Positions 34,898 through 42,897 of a stretch of DNA of 64,000 nucleotides are shown here, piece after piece. The notes beneath the pieces were generated by a model. The model searched no databases, was not told the origin of the DNA, and was given only the letters and a program-made list of their open reading frames with translations. The translations under genes and the position numbers were made by a program. Numbering within the stretch: the first letter of the stretch is position 1; the number at the start of each line of letters is the position of its first letter. Origin of the DNA: Chitinophaga pollutisoli (GTDB lineage Bacteria; Bacteroidota; Bacteroidia; Chitinophagales; Chitinophagaceae); NCBI RefSeq assembly GCF_038396755.1, contig NZ_CP149822.1, positions 372,001 through 436,000 of the forward strand, in the 5' to 3' direction.

Positions 34898-35664
34898 GCT
34901 TCGTGTATTTTTTGCTGGATGGATTGACAGTAGTTTTTCATGCCTACTACATCGGCGCCAACGTTGACAAACTGGTAGCCCATGCTGAGGAAATCCTTGA
35001 GGCTGTCGATACTTCCGGAAGTCGCGGCGAATTTACCATGCTTCCGCGCTGCTTCCGCAACGAGTCGGCGGGCGTTGAGGAGCTCGGGATGATCCCACTG
35101 GCCGGGGGCGCCGATGCTCTGGCTGAAATCTCCCGGACCGAAGAACAGCATGTCGTACCCTTCCAGCGCGGCGATGGCTTCGATTTCCTTCAGCGGCTCG
35201 TAGTCCTCGATCTGCAGAATCACGAAACGCTGGCTGTTGGCCTGTTGCATGTATTCGGTCAGCGGGATGCCGGTGTACCCTGCGTCCGCACTGCCGCCGT
35301 CGATGGCGCGTTTGCCCAGCGGGTGGAAGCGGGTCATTTTGACGATCGACTTTGCATCTTCCAGGCTCATGACATGCGGCACGAGAATCCCCGCGGCATC
35401 CAGCTCCAGCGGTTTGATATAGTCGCTGTAACTGCCTCTGGGCACCCGCACCATCACATCCACGTCGTGCGCTTTGGCGGATCGGATATGCGTGGATACA
35501 ACTGACCAGTCCTGCGCCAGGTGCTCCCGGTCTACCCACAGGCAATCGAAACCCATCATAGCCGCCAGTTCGGACACCTGTCCGTCTCCGAAATTGATCT
35601 TCAGGCAGCTGGCCGTTTCGCCAGCCCTTAATTTCCTCAGTACCCTGCTTTCTCTCATTTTCAT
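34894..35664 (-). CDS. HpcH/HpaI-family aldolase
   Basis: A 256-residue class II pyruvate aldolase-type protein with a phosphoenolpyruvate-binding TIM barrel. The active-site His is in VDREHLAQDWSV, the Arg in MVRVPRGSYSD, and the metal ligands are the Glu in ILQIEDYEP and the Asp in FFGPGDFSQS. Relatives split 2-keto-3-deoxy sugar acids (for example 2-keto-3-deoxy-L-rhamnonate, YfaU) or related hydroxy-keto acids to pyruvate plus an aldehyde. This makes it a good last step of a non-phosphorylative pathway. Overlaps the Gfo/Idh start by four bases and follows the HEAT gene by 13 bases. Confidence 0.88.
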   Translation of the reverse strand: MKMRESRVLRKLRAGETASCLKINFGDGQVSELAAMMGFDCLWVDREHLAQDWSVVSTHIRSAKAHDVDVMVRVPRGSYSDYIKPLELDAAGILVPHVMSLEDAKSIVKMTRFHPLGKRAIDGGSADAGYTGIPLTEYMQQANSQRFVILQIEDYEPLKEIEAIAALEGYDMLFFGPGDFSQSIGAPGQWDHPELLNARRLVAEAARKHGKFAATSGSIDSLKDFLSMGYQFVNVGADVVGMKNYCQSIQQKIHEA

Positions 35665-35677
35665 ATATCCGGTAAGT

Positions 35678-36538
35678 TTAAAGTTTGTTTCTTTTCAAAA
35701 TCTGTAGAACCGCATTGGCGGCAGACACGCGTACATCTTCATTGCCATCCGCCAGCAGTTTGTCGAGGAAGGGAAGGTCATCTACTTTTCCCCGTATTGC
35801 CAGCCCCTCGCCCACTTGGTAACGTTCACCTGCACTACCGTGTAGGCACTGCACCATCATTTGGCGGGCTCGTTGAAGGTCCTGCGGAGAAGCGTGAGCG
35901 TAATAGGCACTTAGCACCAGCGACCAGCCGGGATTTCCCGGCTGCACATGCGTGGCGCAGGAATCCAGCAAACCGCGGGCGACAGCAGATACCGACGGAC
36001 TGAAGCGCAGGGCATATGCGGCGTAATAACTTTCCGCCGCATCCGGAGACGACAGCATCATTTCGAGCCGCGCCTTACCTTCCGCTGTTCCCTGGTTGGC
36101 GACTACCCATGCGGCCATGGCACGGAAACCGCCGCTGCCCCTGTCTGCCAGCGAACGGATGGATGCCGGCGTTTTACGGTAGCCGATCTTCGCGAGGCTT
36201 TCGAGTGCCGTAAGGCGGCTGCGAGCACTGTCGGCATGGCGGAATTCGTGCAAAATTACCCGCGCCATTTTCCTCCGCCGCCCCAGCCGCGCCCTCACCC
36301 GGGCTGAGCCAGTCCTTTCGATGGAACCCAGTTTTTTATGCAAAGGAAAATGCGCGGCGATCCCGTTCCTATAACCGTTTGCGATGAGCGCTTCCGCTGC
36401 ATGCATGCGCACCAGGAATTGCGGGCTGCGCTCCATCGCCTGCCGCAACACATCCAGGCATGCCTGCGTACGGTTCTGGCCGTGGAGGTTTCCCAAAGCG
36501 AAAAAGGTGACGAACAAGGCAAATAATCGCATCAGCAT
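35678..36538 (-). CDS. Secreted HEAT-repeat protein
   Basis: A 286-residue protein with a signal peptide (MLMRLFALFVTFFALGNLHG). The mature part is a string of helical pairs: MERSPQFLVRMHAAEALIAN, ADSARSRLTALESLAKIGYR and a final LADGNEDVRVSAANAVLQIL, as in HEAT/PBS-lyase-like repeats. These bind other proteins or polysaccharides; the function here is unknown. The region around residues 70-95 is unusually Arg-rich (RVRARLGRRRKMARV). First gene of the aldolase operon, with a site B promoter just upstream. Confidence 0.75.
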   Translation of the reverse strand: MLMRLFALFVTFFALGNLHGQNRTQACLDVLRQAMERSPQFLVRMHAAEALIANGYRNGIAAHFPLHKKLGSIERTGSARVRARLGRRRKMARVILHEFRHADSARSRLTALESLAKIGYRKTPASIRSLADRGSGGFRAMAAWVVANQGTAEGKARLEMMLSSPDAAESYYAAYALRFSPSVSAVARGLLDSCATHVQPGNPGWSLVLSAYYAHASPQDLQRARQMMVQCLHGSAGERYQVGEGLAIRGKVDDLPFLDKLLADGNEDVRVSAANAVLQILKRNKL

Positions 36539-36543
36539 ATCTT

Positions 36544-36607
36544 CAAAAGTAATCGTCCGGTCAGGATACCGTTGTTACTATTCTTTACATTCATAATACT
36601 TTCTTAC
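36544..36607 (-). promoter_or_regulatory. Site B: shared element plus -7 box for the HEAT-aldolase operon
   Basis: Element at 36573-36607 on the minus strand (TATTATGAATGTAA then GAATAGTAACA), 21 bases, then TACTTTTG at 36544-36551. The -7 box is identical to that of site A and the spacing is the same. The HEAT start lies only five bases past the -7 box. Confidence 0.7.
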
Positions 36608-36669
36608 ACAAATGAAAAAACCTGCATTTTGTATATTGACGACAGGAAACAACCGCCAACCAATATAAT

Positions 36670-36733
36670 GAAAAATAATACCACATATCAGCAGGATCGT
36701 AACAACAGCGCTGCCGCCGGGAACCTACTTTTG
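36670..36733 (+). promoter_or_regulatory. Site F: shared element plus -7 box for the MFS transporter gene
   Basis: On the plus strand, GAAAAATAATACCACA begins the element at 36670 (the first 12 bases are identical to site C) and it ends GGATCGTAACA at 36704. After 21 bases comes TACTTTTG (36726-36733), 26 bases before the ATG. Confidence 0.62.
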
Positions 36734-36759
36734 AAACATTTGATATCCAAAACTACGAT

Positions 36760-37998
36760 ATGATGAATACCGACGCTTTTTCCATTCGCCAGCCCGCGCT
36801 CCGCGCATGGATAACGGTTGCATTACTTTGCGTGGTAGGCTGCCTGAATTATCTCGACCGGATCATGATCACCACCATGCGGGAATCCATTGTGTCGGAC
36901 ATTCACATTACCGACACGCAGTTCGGCATGCTGACCTCTGTATTCCTTTGGGTATATGGATTGCTGAGCCCATTCGCGGGTTTCCTGGCCGACCGTTTCA
37001 AGCGCAGCCGGGTGATTATTATCAGCCTGTTCGTTTGGTCGATCGTAACCTGGATGACGGCGCACGCCACTACCTATGGTGAATTGCTGGCCACACGGGC
37101 TTTGATGGGCATTAGCGAAGCCTGTTACATCCCCGCCGCGCTGGCGTTGATCACGGATTACCACCGTGGGCCCACCCGGTCGCTGGCTACCGGTATTCAC
37201 ATGGCGGGTATCATGTTCGGGCAAAGCCTGGGATTTCTGGGTGGATGGATTGCCGAAGAATCCTCGTGGACCAACGCATTCAGCACCTTTGGCATCATCG
37301 GCGTCGTGTATGCTTTCGTGTTGTTTTTCTTTCTGCGGGATGCGCCCTCCCGGCAAATCACCGCGCCAGCCGTTACAACTATCAGGTTCGGCGATGCCGT
37401 GCGTAACCTGTTCAGCAAGCGCGCTTACTGGCTGGCATTGGCTTTCTGGGGGATGATCGGGGTGGTAAACTGGATGATCGTTTCGTGGTTGCCGACGTAT
37501 TACAAAGAACAGTTCAACCTTACCCAAAGCATGGCCGGCGTGTACGCCACCGGGTACTTCCACACCGCCAGCCTGCTGGGTGTTTTAGCCGGAGGCGCCT
37601 GGGCCGACCGCTGGAGCCGCCGCAATCAGCGCGCGCGGGTGCTGGTACCCGCCATCGGGCTCTGCATCGCCGCGCCCTGCATCCTGCTGGGCGCCAGCAC
37701 CGACGCGCTGGTACTGGCGATCGGCGGGTTCGTGATGTTTGCCTTCACGCGGACTTTCACCGATGCCAACATGATGCCCATCCTCTGCATGATCGCCGAC
37801 GAGCGGTATCGCGCTACTGGTTATGGCATCCTCAATCTTGTGAGCTGCCTGATCGGCGGCCTCGGTATCTACGCCGGCGGCGCCCTGCGCGATGCGGATG
37901 TGAATCTGCGCAGCGTGTTTCAACTGGCCGCGGGCGCAGCGCTTATCAGCGCCGTCATTCTCCTTTCCATCAAAACGAAAAACGCGGACAAGGGTTGA
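36760..37998 (+). CDS. MFS transporter, ACS (anion:cation symporter)/hexuronate-type
   Basis: A 412-residue inner-membrane permease with 12 predicted helices. The first helix contains LNYLDRIMITTMRESIVSDI, typical of the ACS family (hexuronate, galactarate, phthalate symporters), and the A-loop motif GFLADRFKRSRVI lies between helices 2 and 3. MGISEACYIPAALALITDYH in helix 4 also fits. It probably imports a sugar acid or similar anion. Divergent from the HEAT operon; site F gives it the same promoter structure as the other operons. It ends at a terminator that includes its last codons. Confidence 0.9.
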   Translation: MMNTDAFSIRQPALRAWITVALLCVVGCLNYLDRIMITTMRESIVSDIHITDTQFGMLTSVFLWVYGLLSPFAGFLADRFKRSRVIIISLFVWSIVTWMTAHATTYGELLATRALMGISEACYIPAALALITDYHRGPTRSLATGIHMAGIMFGQSLGFLGGWIAEESSWTNAFSTFGIIGVVYAFVLFFFLRDAPSRQITAPAVTTIRFGDAVRNLFSKRAYWLALAFWGMIGVVNWMIVSWLPTYYKEQFNLTQSMAGVYATGYFHTASLLGVLAGGAWADRWSRRNQRARVLVPAIGLCIAAPCILLGASTDALVLAIGGFVMFAFTRTFTDANMMPILCMIADERYRATGYGILNLVSCLIGGLGIYAGGALRDADVNLRSVFQLAAGAALISAVILLSIKTKNADKG

Positions 37999-38012
37999 TG
38001 ATCCCTGTCCGC
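37984..38012 (+). terminator. Terminator overlapping the end of the MFS gene
   Basis: GCGGACAAGGG pairs with CCCTGTCCGC (one bulged base), followed by a T-rich stretch. The 5' arm includes the last MFS codons. Confidence 0.65.
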
Positions 38013-38035
38013 GTGCGTTTTCTTTCCATACTAAA

Positions 38036-38986
38036 TTACTTCAACCATCCGTTGCGGTCCCAGGCCGGGAGGTCCAGGAACGCGGGATTGGGATATGACA
38101 GGCGCTTTGCTGCCGCGAAGGCAGCTGCATCGAGGTAACGCCCATCGGCCGTGCGGAGCGTAGCTTCCAGGTATTCGGGTTTATCGATCCCGATCAGCAC
38201 GGCAGCCACCTGGCGCGACGACAACGCGAATTTCACGGCGAATTCCGCCAACGGCAATTCATCTTGCAAAGCCGCGTACTTGCCAACATGAACTTCCACG
38301 TCTTTCAACGCCGGGTGTAACCGGCGGCCCCTATCGCCGAGGATCCCCTTCAGCAAAACGGATCTTACCACCAATCCCACACCCGCCGCTTCGGCAGCGT
38401 CGAAACATAGCGCCTGCCGCTGGTCCATCAGGTTGTAAGGCAGCTGGATCACATCCCAGTCGCCGCTCGCAACCGCCTGCTCCGTTTCGGTGGTATGATA
38501 AGTAGAAATTCCCGTTGCGCGGCAAATCCCCTGCCGTTTAATATCCCTGAAAACCGCCGCTACTTCTTGGCTGTCGAGAATGGCGGCGCTGGCCTGGTGG
38601 AGCATGAAAACATCCACATAATCCGTTTGCAAAGCACGCAGGCTTTCCTGCAGCGATCCCCAAATGATTTCCCGGAGGGTTTCTGACGGGGGCAGCGGCT
38701 GGCCTGGCGCATGCAGGTGCCGGCATTTTGTGGCCAGCACCACATCTTTCCTGCGGTCATGAAATGCACGTCCCATAATCTCTTCGCTATTGCCATATAA
38801 ACGCGCCGTATCGAAAAAGTTAATCCCTCCGTCCACCGCGGCATGCAACAGCCGGATAGCATCCTGTTCCGGCAACATATCTTCACGGCCGTGGACACCA
38901 ATACCGTAAGGCATCCCGATCTCCACTCCGCCGAACGCCACTTCCGACACGCGTATGCCGGTTTTTCCCAATGCTCTTTTTTCCAT
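38036..38986 (-). CDS. Aldo/keto reductase
   Basis: A 316-residue NADPH-dependent oxidoreductase with a TIM barrel. MEKRALGKTGIRVSEVAFGG opens the protein; the catalytic tetrad is visible as Asp in NFFDTARLYGNSEE (with Tyr), Lys in VVLATKCRHLH and the His region in VDVFMLHQAS. It has the layout of L-fucose/galactose dehydrogenase-like AKRs of sugar loci. I chose the start at 38986; the longer frame upstream is within a poor-coding stretch. Last gene of the SusC/SusD operon, 22 bases after the beta-propeller gene. Confidence 0.9.
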   Translation of the reverse strand: MEKRALGKTGIRVSEVAFGGVEIGMPYGIGVHGREDMLPEQDAIRLLHAAVDGGINFFDTARLYGNSEEIMGRAFHDRRKDVVLATKCRHLHAPGQPLPPSETLREIIWGSLQESLRALQTDYVDVFMLHQASAAILDSQEVAAVFRDIKRQGICRATGISTYHTTETEQAVASGDWDVIQLPYNLMDQRQALCFDAAEAAGVGLVVRSVLLKGILGDRGRRLHPALKDVEVHVGKYAALQDELPLAEFAVKFALSSRQVAAVLIGIDKPEYLEATLRTADGRYLDAAAFAAAKRLSYPNPAFLDLPAWDRNGWLK

Positions 38987-39008
38987 TATCGAATTGAATA
39001 CAATTGAA

Positions 39009-40463
39009 TTACTGATTGAATTTGAAAGCATACAGGTCCGCATCTTTCATATAGACCCTCATCCGCACCGGCCTACCCGACAGGGCGCTTACATCCGCGT
39101 TCCCCTTCCATCGCACGATCCTCCGCGTTTCGTTACCAATGACGATTTCCGCATCATTCTTCGCAAAACCGGCTATGGGATTTCCTTCCGCATCGAGCAT
39201 TTCTATCCTGATTTCACCGGCCGCGGAAGTAGAAAAATTAATTTCCAGCTCCTTTCCTTCAAATGTAAAAACTTTCGTCGTCATCCTCCCGCCGCCAAAA
39301 GGCGCATGCAGGGAGGCAAACCCGTCGAGGCGGAGCGTATATCGTTTCAGGTGCGCCCCCTCCTGCGCGTATGCTTCGTTTACATACAACGACAGCTCAT
39401 CCGCACCGGTCTGCACCACGTTTAGCGCCGGGTAATTCGACCGAGAAACCCAGTTGCCCAGTCCTATTCCAGGCCGGATAAACGATTCCAGGAACGTCCG
39501 TTCGTAGGCCTTACCGCCGCGCGTCGACAGCAATACCACATCCGAGCAATCGCGGTAATATTGCGGGTCCACGTTCAGCCGTTTCGCCTCTTCGTCAGTC
39601 ACCACCTGCCGCCCGGGCATAAACCGGGCTCCGATAGCCAGCGCAATGTGCGGCGCGCGGGCGTAAGGGCTCGTTTGCTGCGTATACAGTTGTTCGTGCG
39701 GTGTATCGCCGAAAGTCATTTCTTCCGGTTCCGACCAATGCAGGAAATCCTTTGAAACGGCACGGCTCACCGACCGGTACGCCGTTTTGCCCACTTTGCG
39801 CATGGTCCGGAAGTAGCAGACATACAGCTGCTCGCTTTCAGACCAGAACGCTACGTTTTGCGAATCGAAAGCGCCTTTGGTGATCACTGGCGCGCCCTGC
39901 ATTTTGTGCCAGCGCAGGCCATCGGGCGAGGCGTAGGCCAGAAGGCCTGTTTCGCGTGTGCCGCAGATGGCTTTGTAACGGAGATGCGCCGGAGTGGCGG
40001 GGTTGGCGTCAATGAAAGTACTGAAGTTGTGGCTGGCGGGCGTTTCGTGCGCGACGACCACATTGTTGCGGAGGCTTCCGCCAACACGATGCTGTTTCAG
40101 CACGGGCTTCGACCACGTAATCCCGTCCTGGGATTCGGCCAGGCAGGTTACCTCGTGTTCATTGCCGTCTTTGCCGGAAATGGGTACGCCGCGGTAATAC
40201 GCGCGGATTCTATCACCATCGTGCAGGATCGTTACATACCCGCTGAAGCGCCCTTCCCAGGGTTTGTCGAAATACAGCACTGCGCCGGATTCGCGCGGGG
40301 CGTGCATGCGCAGCGCCACGCCTTCCAGCTTATCGATTAGGTAGCGGTCCACGAAGATCTCCCGCCTGTCGGCGATTTGCAGGGCTCCAGGGGCCTGCCC
40401 GTGACTGTAAGTCAGGGCCGCACCGAAGGCTGCAATCAGGGAAAAAAGATATTTTCTCGTCAT
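39009..40463 (-). CDS. Secreted beta-propeller protein, glycoside-hydrolase-like
   Basis: A 484-residue protein with a signal peptide (MTRKYLFSLIAAFGAALTYS). Repeats of the five-bladed propeller type occur: CLAESQDGITWSKPVLKQHR, LLAYASPDGLRWHKMQGAPV and SVSRAVSKDFLHWSEPEEMT, as seen in GH32/43/117-like and sialidase-like proteins. A C-terminal beta-sandwich begins around residue 390. I do not recognise an assigned CAZy family, and the acidic catalytic residues cannot be fixed. It sits inside the SusC/SusD operon and is probably the outer glycosidase of the locus. Confidence 0.75.
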   Translation of the reverse strand: MTRKYLFSLIAAFGAALTYSHGQAPGALQIADRREIFVDRYLIDKLEGVALRMHAPRESGAVLYFDKPWEGRFSGYVTILHDGDRIRAYYRGVPISGKDGNEHEVTCLAESQDGITWSKPVLKQHRVGGSLRNNVVVAHETPASHNFSTFIDANPATPAHLRYKAICGTRETGLLAYASPDGLRWHKMQGAPVITKGAFDSQNVAFWSESEQLYVCYFRTMRKVGKTAYRSVSRAVSKDFLHWSEPEEMTFGDTPHEQLYTQQTSPYARAPHIALAIGARFMPGRQVVTDEEAKRLNVDPQYYRDCSDVVLLSTRGGKAYERTFLESFIRPGIGLGNWVSRSNYPALNVVQTGADELSLYVNEAYAQEGAHLKRYTLRLDGFASLHAPFGGGRMTTKVFTFEGKELEINFSTSAAGEIRIEMLDAEGNPIAGFAKNDAEIVIGNETRRIVRWKGNADVSALSGRPVRMRVYMKDADLYAFKFNQ

Positions 40464-40469
40464 TTTACA

Positions 40470-41666
40470 TTACTTGACCACGCCTGTCAGCGTCATTTCC
40501 ATGAATTGAATGCCGGCTTGCTTCCCCCAGGTTTCCTGGCATACGATACGGAGGTAACGCACGTCCGGCGAGGTAGCGGGGAAGTAGAATTTCTCCCCAA
40601 CTGTATGCCCGTACCGGATATCTTCTTCGGTTAGCGTTCCTACCGAAGCACCAGAGGGCTTGAAGGATTCGTAGGTGCCGAGTTTCACCCATCCCGAAAA
40701 ATCGGCAGTTACATCCGGCGTGGCGCTGCCCCAGATTTCGAAACGGCGCATGTGCGAATGATTGTACAGCAGGTTCGACTCCGGACGGTTATTGATCAGT
40801 AAGCGGCTCAGGCGGGAAGTTTGACCCAGATCCACGGTGAACTGATTGTTAGTGTTCGCGAAGCCCAACGTAATACCGCCATCCCAGGCATTTTCGATCC
40901 GCCACGTGGCAGTCGTGTTGCCGGTATAGGGCAACCCGGGCGGGTTCCAGCGTTTGAACAGGGATTTATTGAGCTGCACGCCTTCCACCACCACCGGTTC
41001 CAGCGGTTCGTAGGCGGTAGAGAACGTGTCCGCCGCCGTTGGCTCAGGCAGGAAACGGGTCCGGTACTGCACATCGCCCGATACATCGGTCAGCACCGTT
41101 TCCACTTCGGACGGCAGCACTTTGTGCAATCTGTCTATTCCATCTACATCGCGGTACTGAATTTCAGTTTGCACGGCATATTGCGGCGCGCGCAGCCATC
41201 TTACCGTCAGCGTATTTTCGGCATCGATCAGTTCCCTGCTGGAGACGCCGCGGTTATACAGCGAAGCCTGGAACCTGCTACCATAAACATTTCCGTTGAC
41301 TTCATAAGGAACCGACCTGAATTTCGATTCTTTGTTCATGGTGATGAGCTCAAAATTATAACCGTCTTCCGCCAGGTCCGGAACCACGGCTTCCAGCGTG
41401 TCTCCCGCGGCGGGCGGAACGTCGAGCACGGCGGAGTCCTGCCTTGTTCGCCAATAGACGACCATTTTCGCCACTTTGGGATCGTTGTTTACATAACGCA
41501 GCACCACGCGGCCATTGCCCGCCCGCAGGTTTACGGTATCGAGCCTGCTTACGTATATGGTTTCGCCTTCACGGAGGTATTTGTCGTGCAGGTCGTTCAT
41601 TTTGGAACATCCCGCCATGCCGGCCGCCAGCAGCGGAACCGTCAACAATTGATATGTCAGTTTCAT
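40470..41666 (-). CDS. DUF4998/DUF5000-type surface lipoprotein
   Basis: A 398-residue lipoprotein with lipobox MAGC (about residues 17-20). The N-terminal half has the DUF4998 pattern (AGNGRVVLRYVNNDPKVAKM). The C-terminal half is a discoidin-like sandwich of the DUF5000 type: KRWNPPGLPYTGNTTATWRI, NNQFTVDLGQTSRLSRLLIN and SNLLYNHSHMRRFEIWGSA. It is a probable surface glycan-binding protein of the SusCD system. It shares clear similarity with the adjacent 41685 product over the C-terminal half. Start and stop fit the operon spacing (6 and 18 bases). Confidence 0.82.
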   Translation of the reverse strand: MKLTYQLLTVPLLAAGMAGCSKMNDLHDKYLREGETIYVSRLDTVNLRAGNGRVVLRYVNNDPKVAKMVVYWRTRQDSAVLDVPPAAGDTLEAVVPDLAEDGYNFELITMNKESKFRSVPYEVNGNVYGSRFQASLYNRGVSSRELIDAENTLTVRWLRAPQYAVQTEIQYRDVDGIDRLHKVLPSEVETVLTDVSGDVQYRTRFLPEPTAADTFSTAYEPLEPVVVEGVQLNKSLFKRWNPPGLPYTGNTTATWRIENAWDGGITLGFANTNNQFTVDLGQTSRLSRLLINNRPESNLLYNHSHMRRFEIWGSATPDVTADFSGWVKLGTYESFKPSGASVGTLTEEDIRYGHTVGEKFYFPATSPDVRYLRIVCQETWGKQAGIQFMEMTLTGVVK

Positions 41667-41684
41667 GTAATTCTCTTTTAGCCG

Positions 41685-42872
41685 TTAATAGTTGGTATCG
41701 CCCCACATCGACAGTTCCATCATCTGCACATCGTTGGCCTGCGCCCAGGTTTCCTGGCAAACGAAACGGATGTAGCGCACGGGTTTGGAATCCAGCGGCA
41801 TGTTCCATTCTTCGCCGTTGATGTGGGCGTACTGAATGTCTTCGTCGTTGAGTTGGCCGAGCGGCAGATTGGAGGGTTTGATGGATTCGAAGGTCCCCAG
41901 ATAGATCCATCCCGCAAAATCGGCGTTCACGTTGGGATGTGGCGAGCCCCAGAGTTCGAATTTCTTCGGATGGGCATAGTTGTACAGGAGATTGGTTTCC
42001 GGCCGCTGGTTAATTTTAAAGCGGCTGATCTTGGCCATCTGCCCCATATCGAACGTAAACTGCAGGCCGAAGTTGGCAAAGCCCGTTCCGCCGCTCGGTT
42101 GCGCATCGATCCGGTTGTTCCAGAGGTTTTCGATGTACCAGTTCGGTGTCGTATAGGCGGAGTAAGGGATGCCGGGCGGGTTCCAGCGCCGGAAGAGCCC
42201 CTTGTCCAGCGCTTCTTCATAAAACGGTTTATACACCCCAAACACCGTGTCGGTTACATTGCCCCAGCGGTCGTGGATGTACACCCCGAATTCCCGGTCC
42301 ACATCTGCATAACCACGCACCGTACCCACGCCGGCTTTTGTTTTGGAATAAAAATTCGCGGCTTCCACATATTCCTCTACCCCGTACCGGGCTTCCTTCG
42401 TAATCACCGTCACCACGATATCCGCCGCGTTGCCGTTCACCCAATCGAGCCGCACCCCACCGAAATCAGCCTGCATCACCAGGGATTCGAGTATACCGTA
42501 GATCGGTGCGTTCAGCGGCGTAACGTCTACCGAAGCCGGCGAAGAAGCGTTCTCGCTGCGGTCGTAAGCGACGAGCGTCACGGACTGCGTCTGCGACTTC
42601 CCGAGGCCTTCCAGCACCAGCCGTGTATCATACACGGAGGCTTTCTGCTCCACGGTTTTGCCATTGCGTTGGTAAGTGGCTTTGATATACAGGAGATCAT
42701 TGTCCGCCGGGATTTTATACCGGATGATGGACCCTCCGGGCACATTTTCCACTGTCATGCCCGTGACCGGGCCCGGCGGAACGTCGTCGACGGGATATTG
42801 CCCCACCAGTTCGTCTTCCTTGCAGGCCTGCAGGAGGAGCAGTAGAAACGGAAATAGCCATATTTTCTTCAT
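41685..42872 (-). CDS. DUF4959/DUF5000-type surface lipoprotein
   Basis: A 395-residue lipoprotein with lipobox LLQAC (residues 12-16). Fibronectin-type domain at the N-terminus (PPGPVTGMTVENVPGGSIIR), a middle DUF5126-like region (GILESLVMQADFGGVRLDWV), and a C-terminal discoidin-like sandwich (FRRWNPPGIPYSAYTTPNWY; ISRFKINQRPETNLLYNYAH). As a SusCD-linked lipoprotein it is expected on the cell surface, binding the glycan target. It follows the SusD gene by 25 bases. Confidence 0.83.
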   Translation of the reverse strand: MKKIWLFPFLLLLLQACKEDELVGQYPVDDVPPGPVTGMTVENVPGGSIIRYKIPADNDLLYIKATYQRNGKTVEQKASVYDTRLVLEGLGKSQTQSVTLVAYDRSENASSPASVDVTPLNAPIYGILESLVMQADFGGVRLDWVNGNAADIVVTVITKEARYGVEEYVEAANFYSKTKAGVGTVRGYADVDREFGVYIHDRWGNVTDTVFGVYKPFYEEALDKGLFRRWNPPGIPYSAYTTPNWYIENLWNNRIDAQPSGGTGFANFGLQFTFDMGQMAKISRFKINQRPETNLLYNYAHPKKFELWGSPHPNVNADFAGWIYLGTFESIKPSNLPLGQLNDEDIQYAHINGEEWNMPLDSKPVRYIRFVCQETWAQANDVQMMELSMWGDTNY

Positions 42873-42897
42873 ATTGGAATGTTTTTTATGGCCGGGC

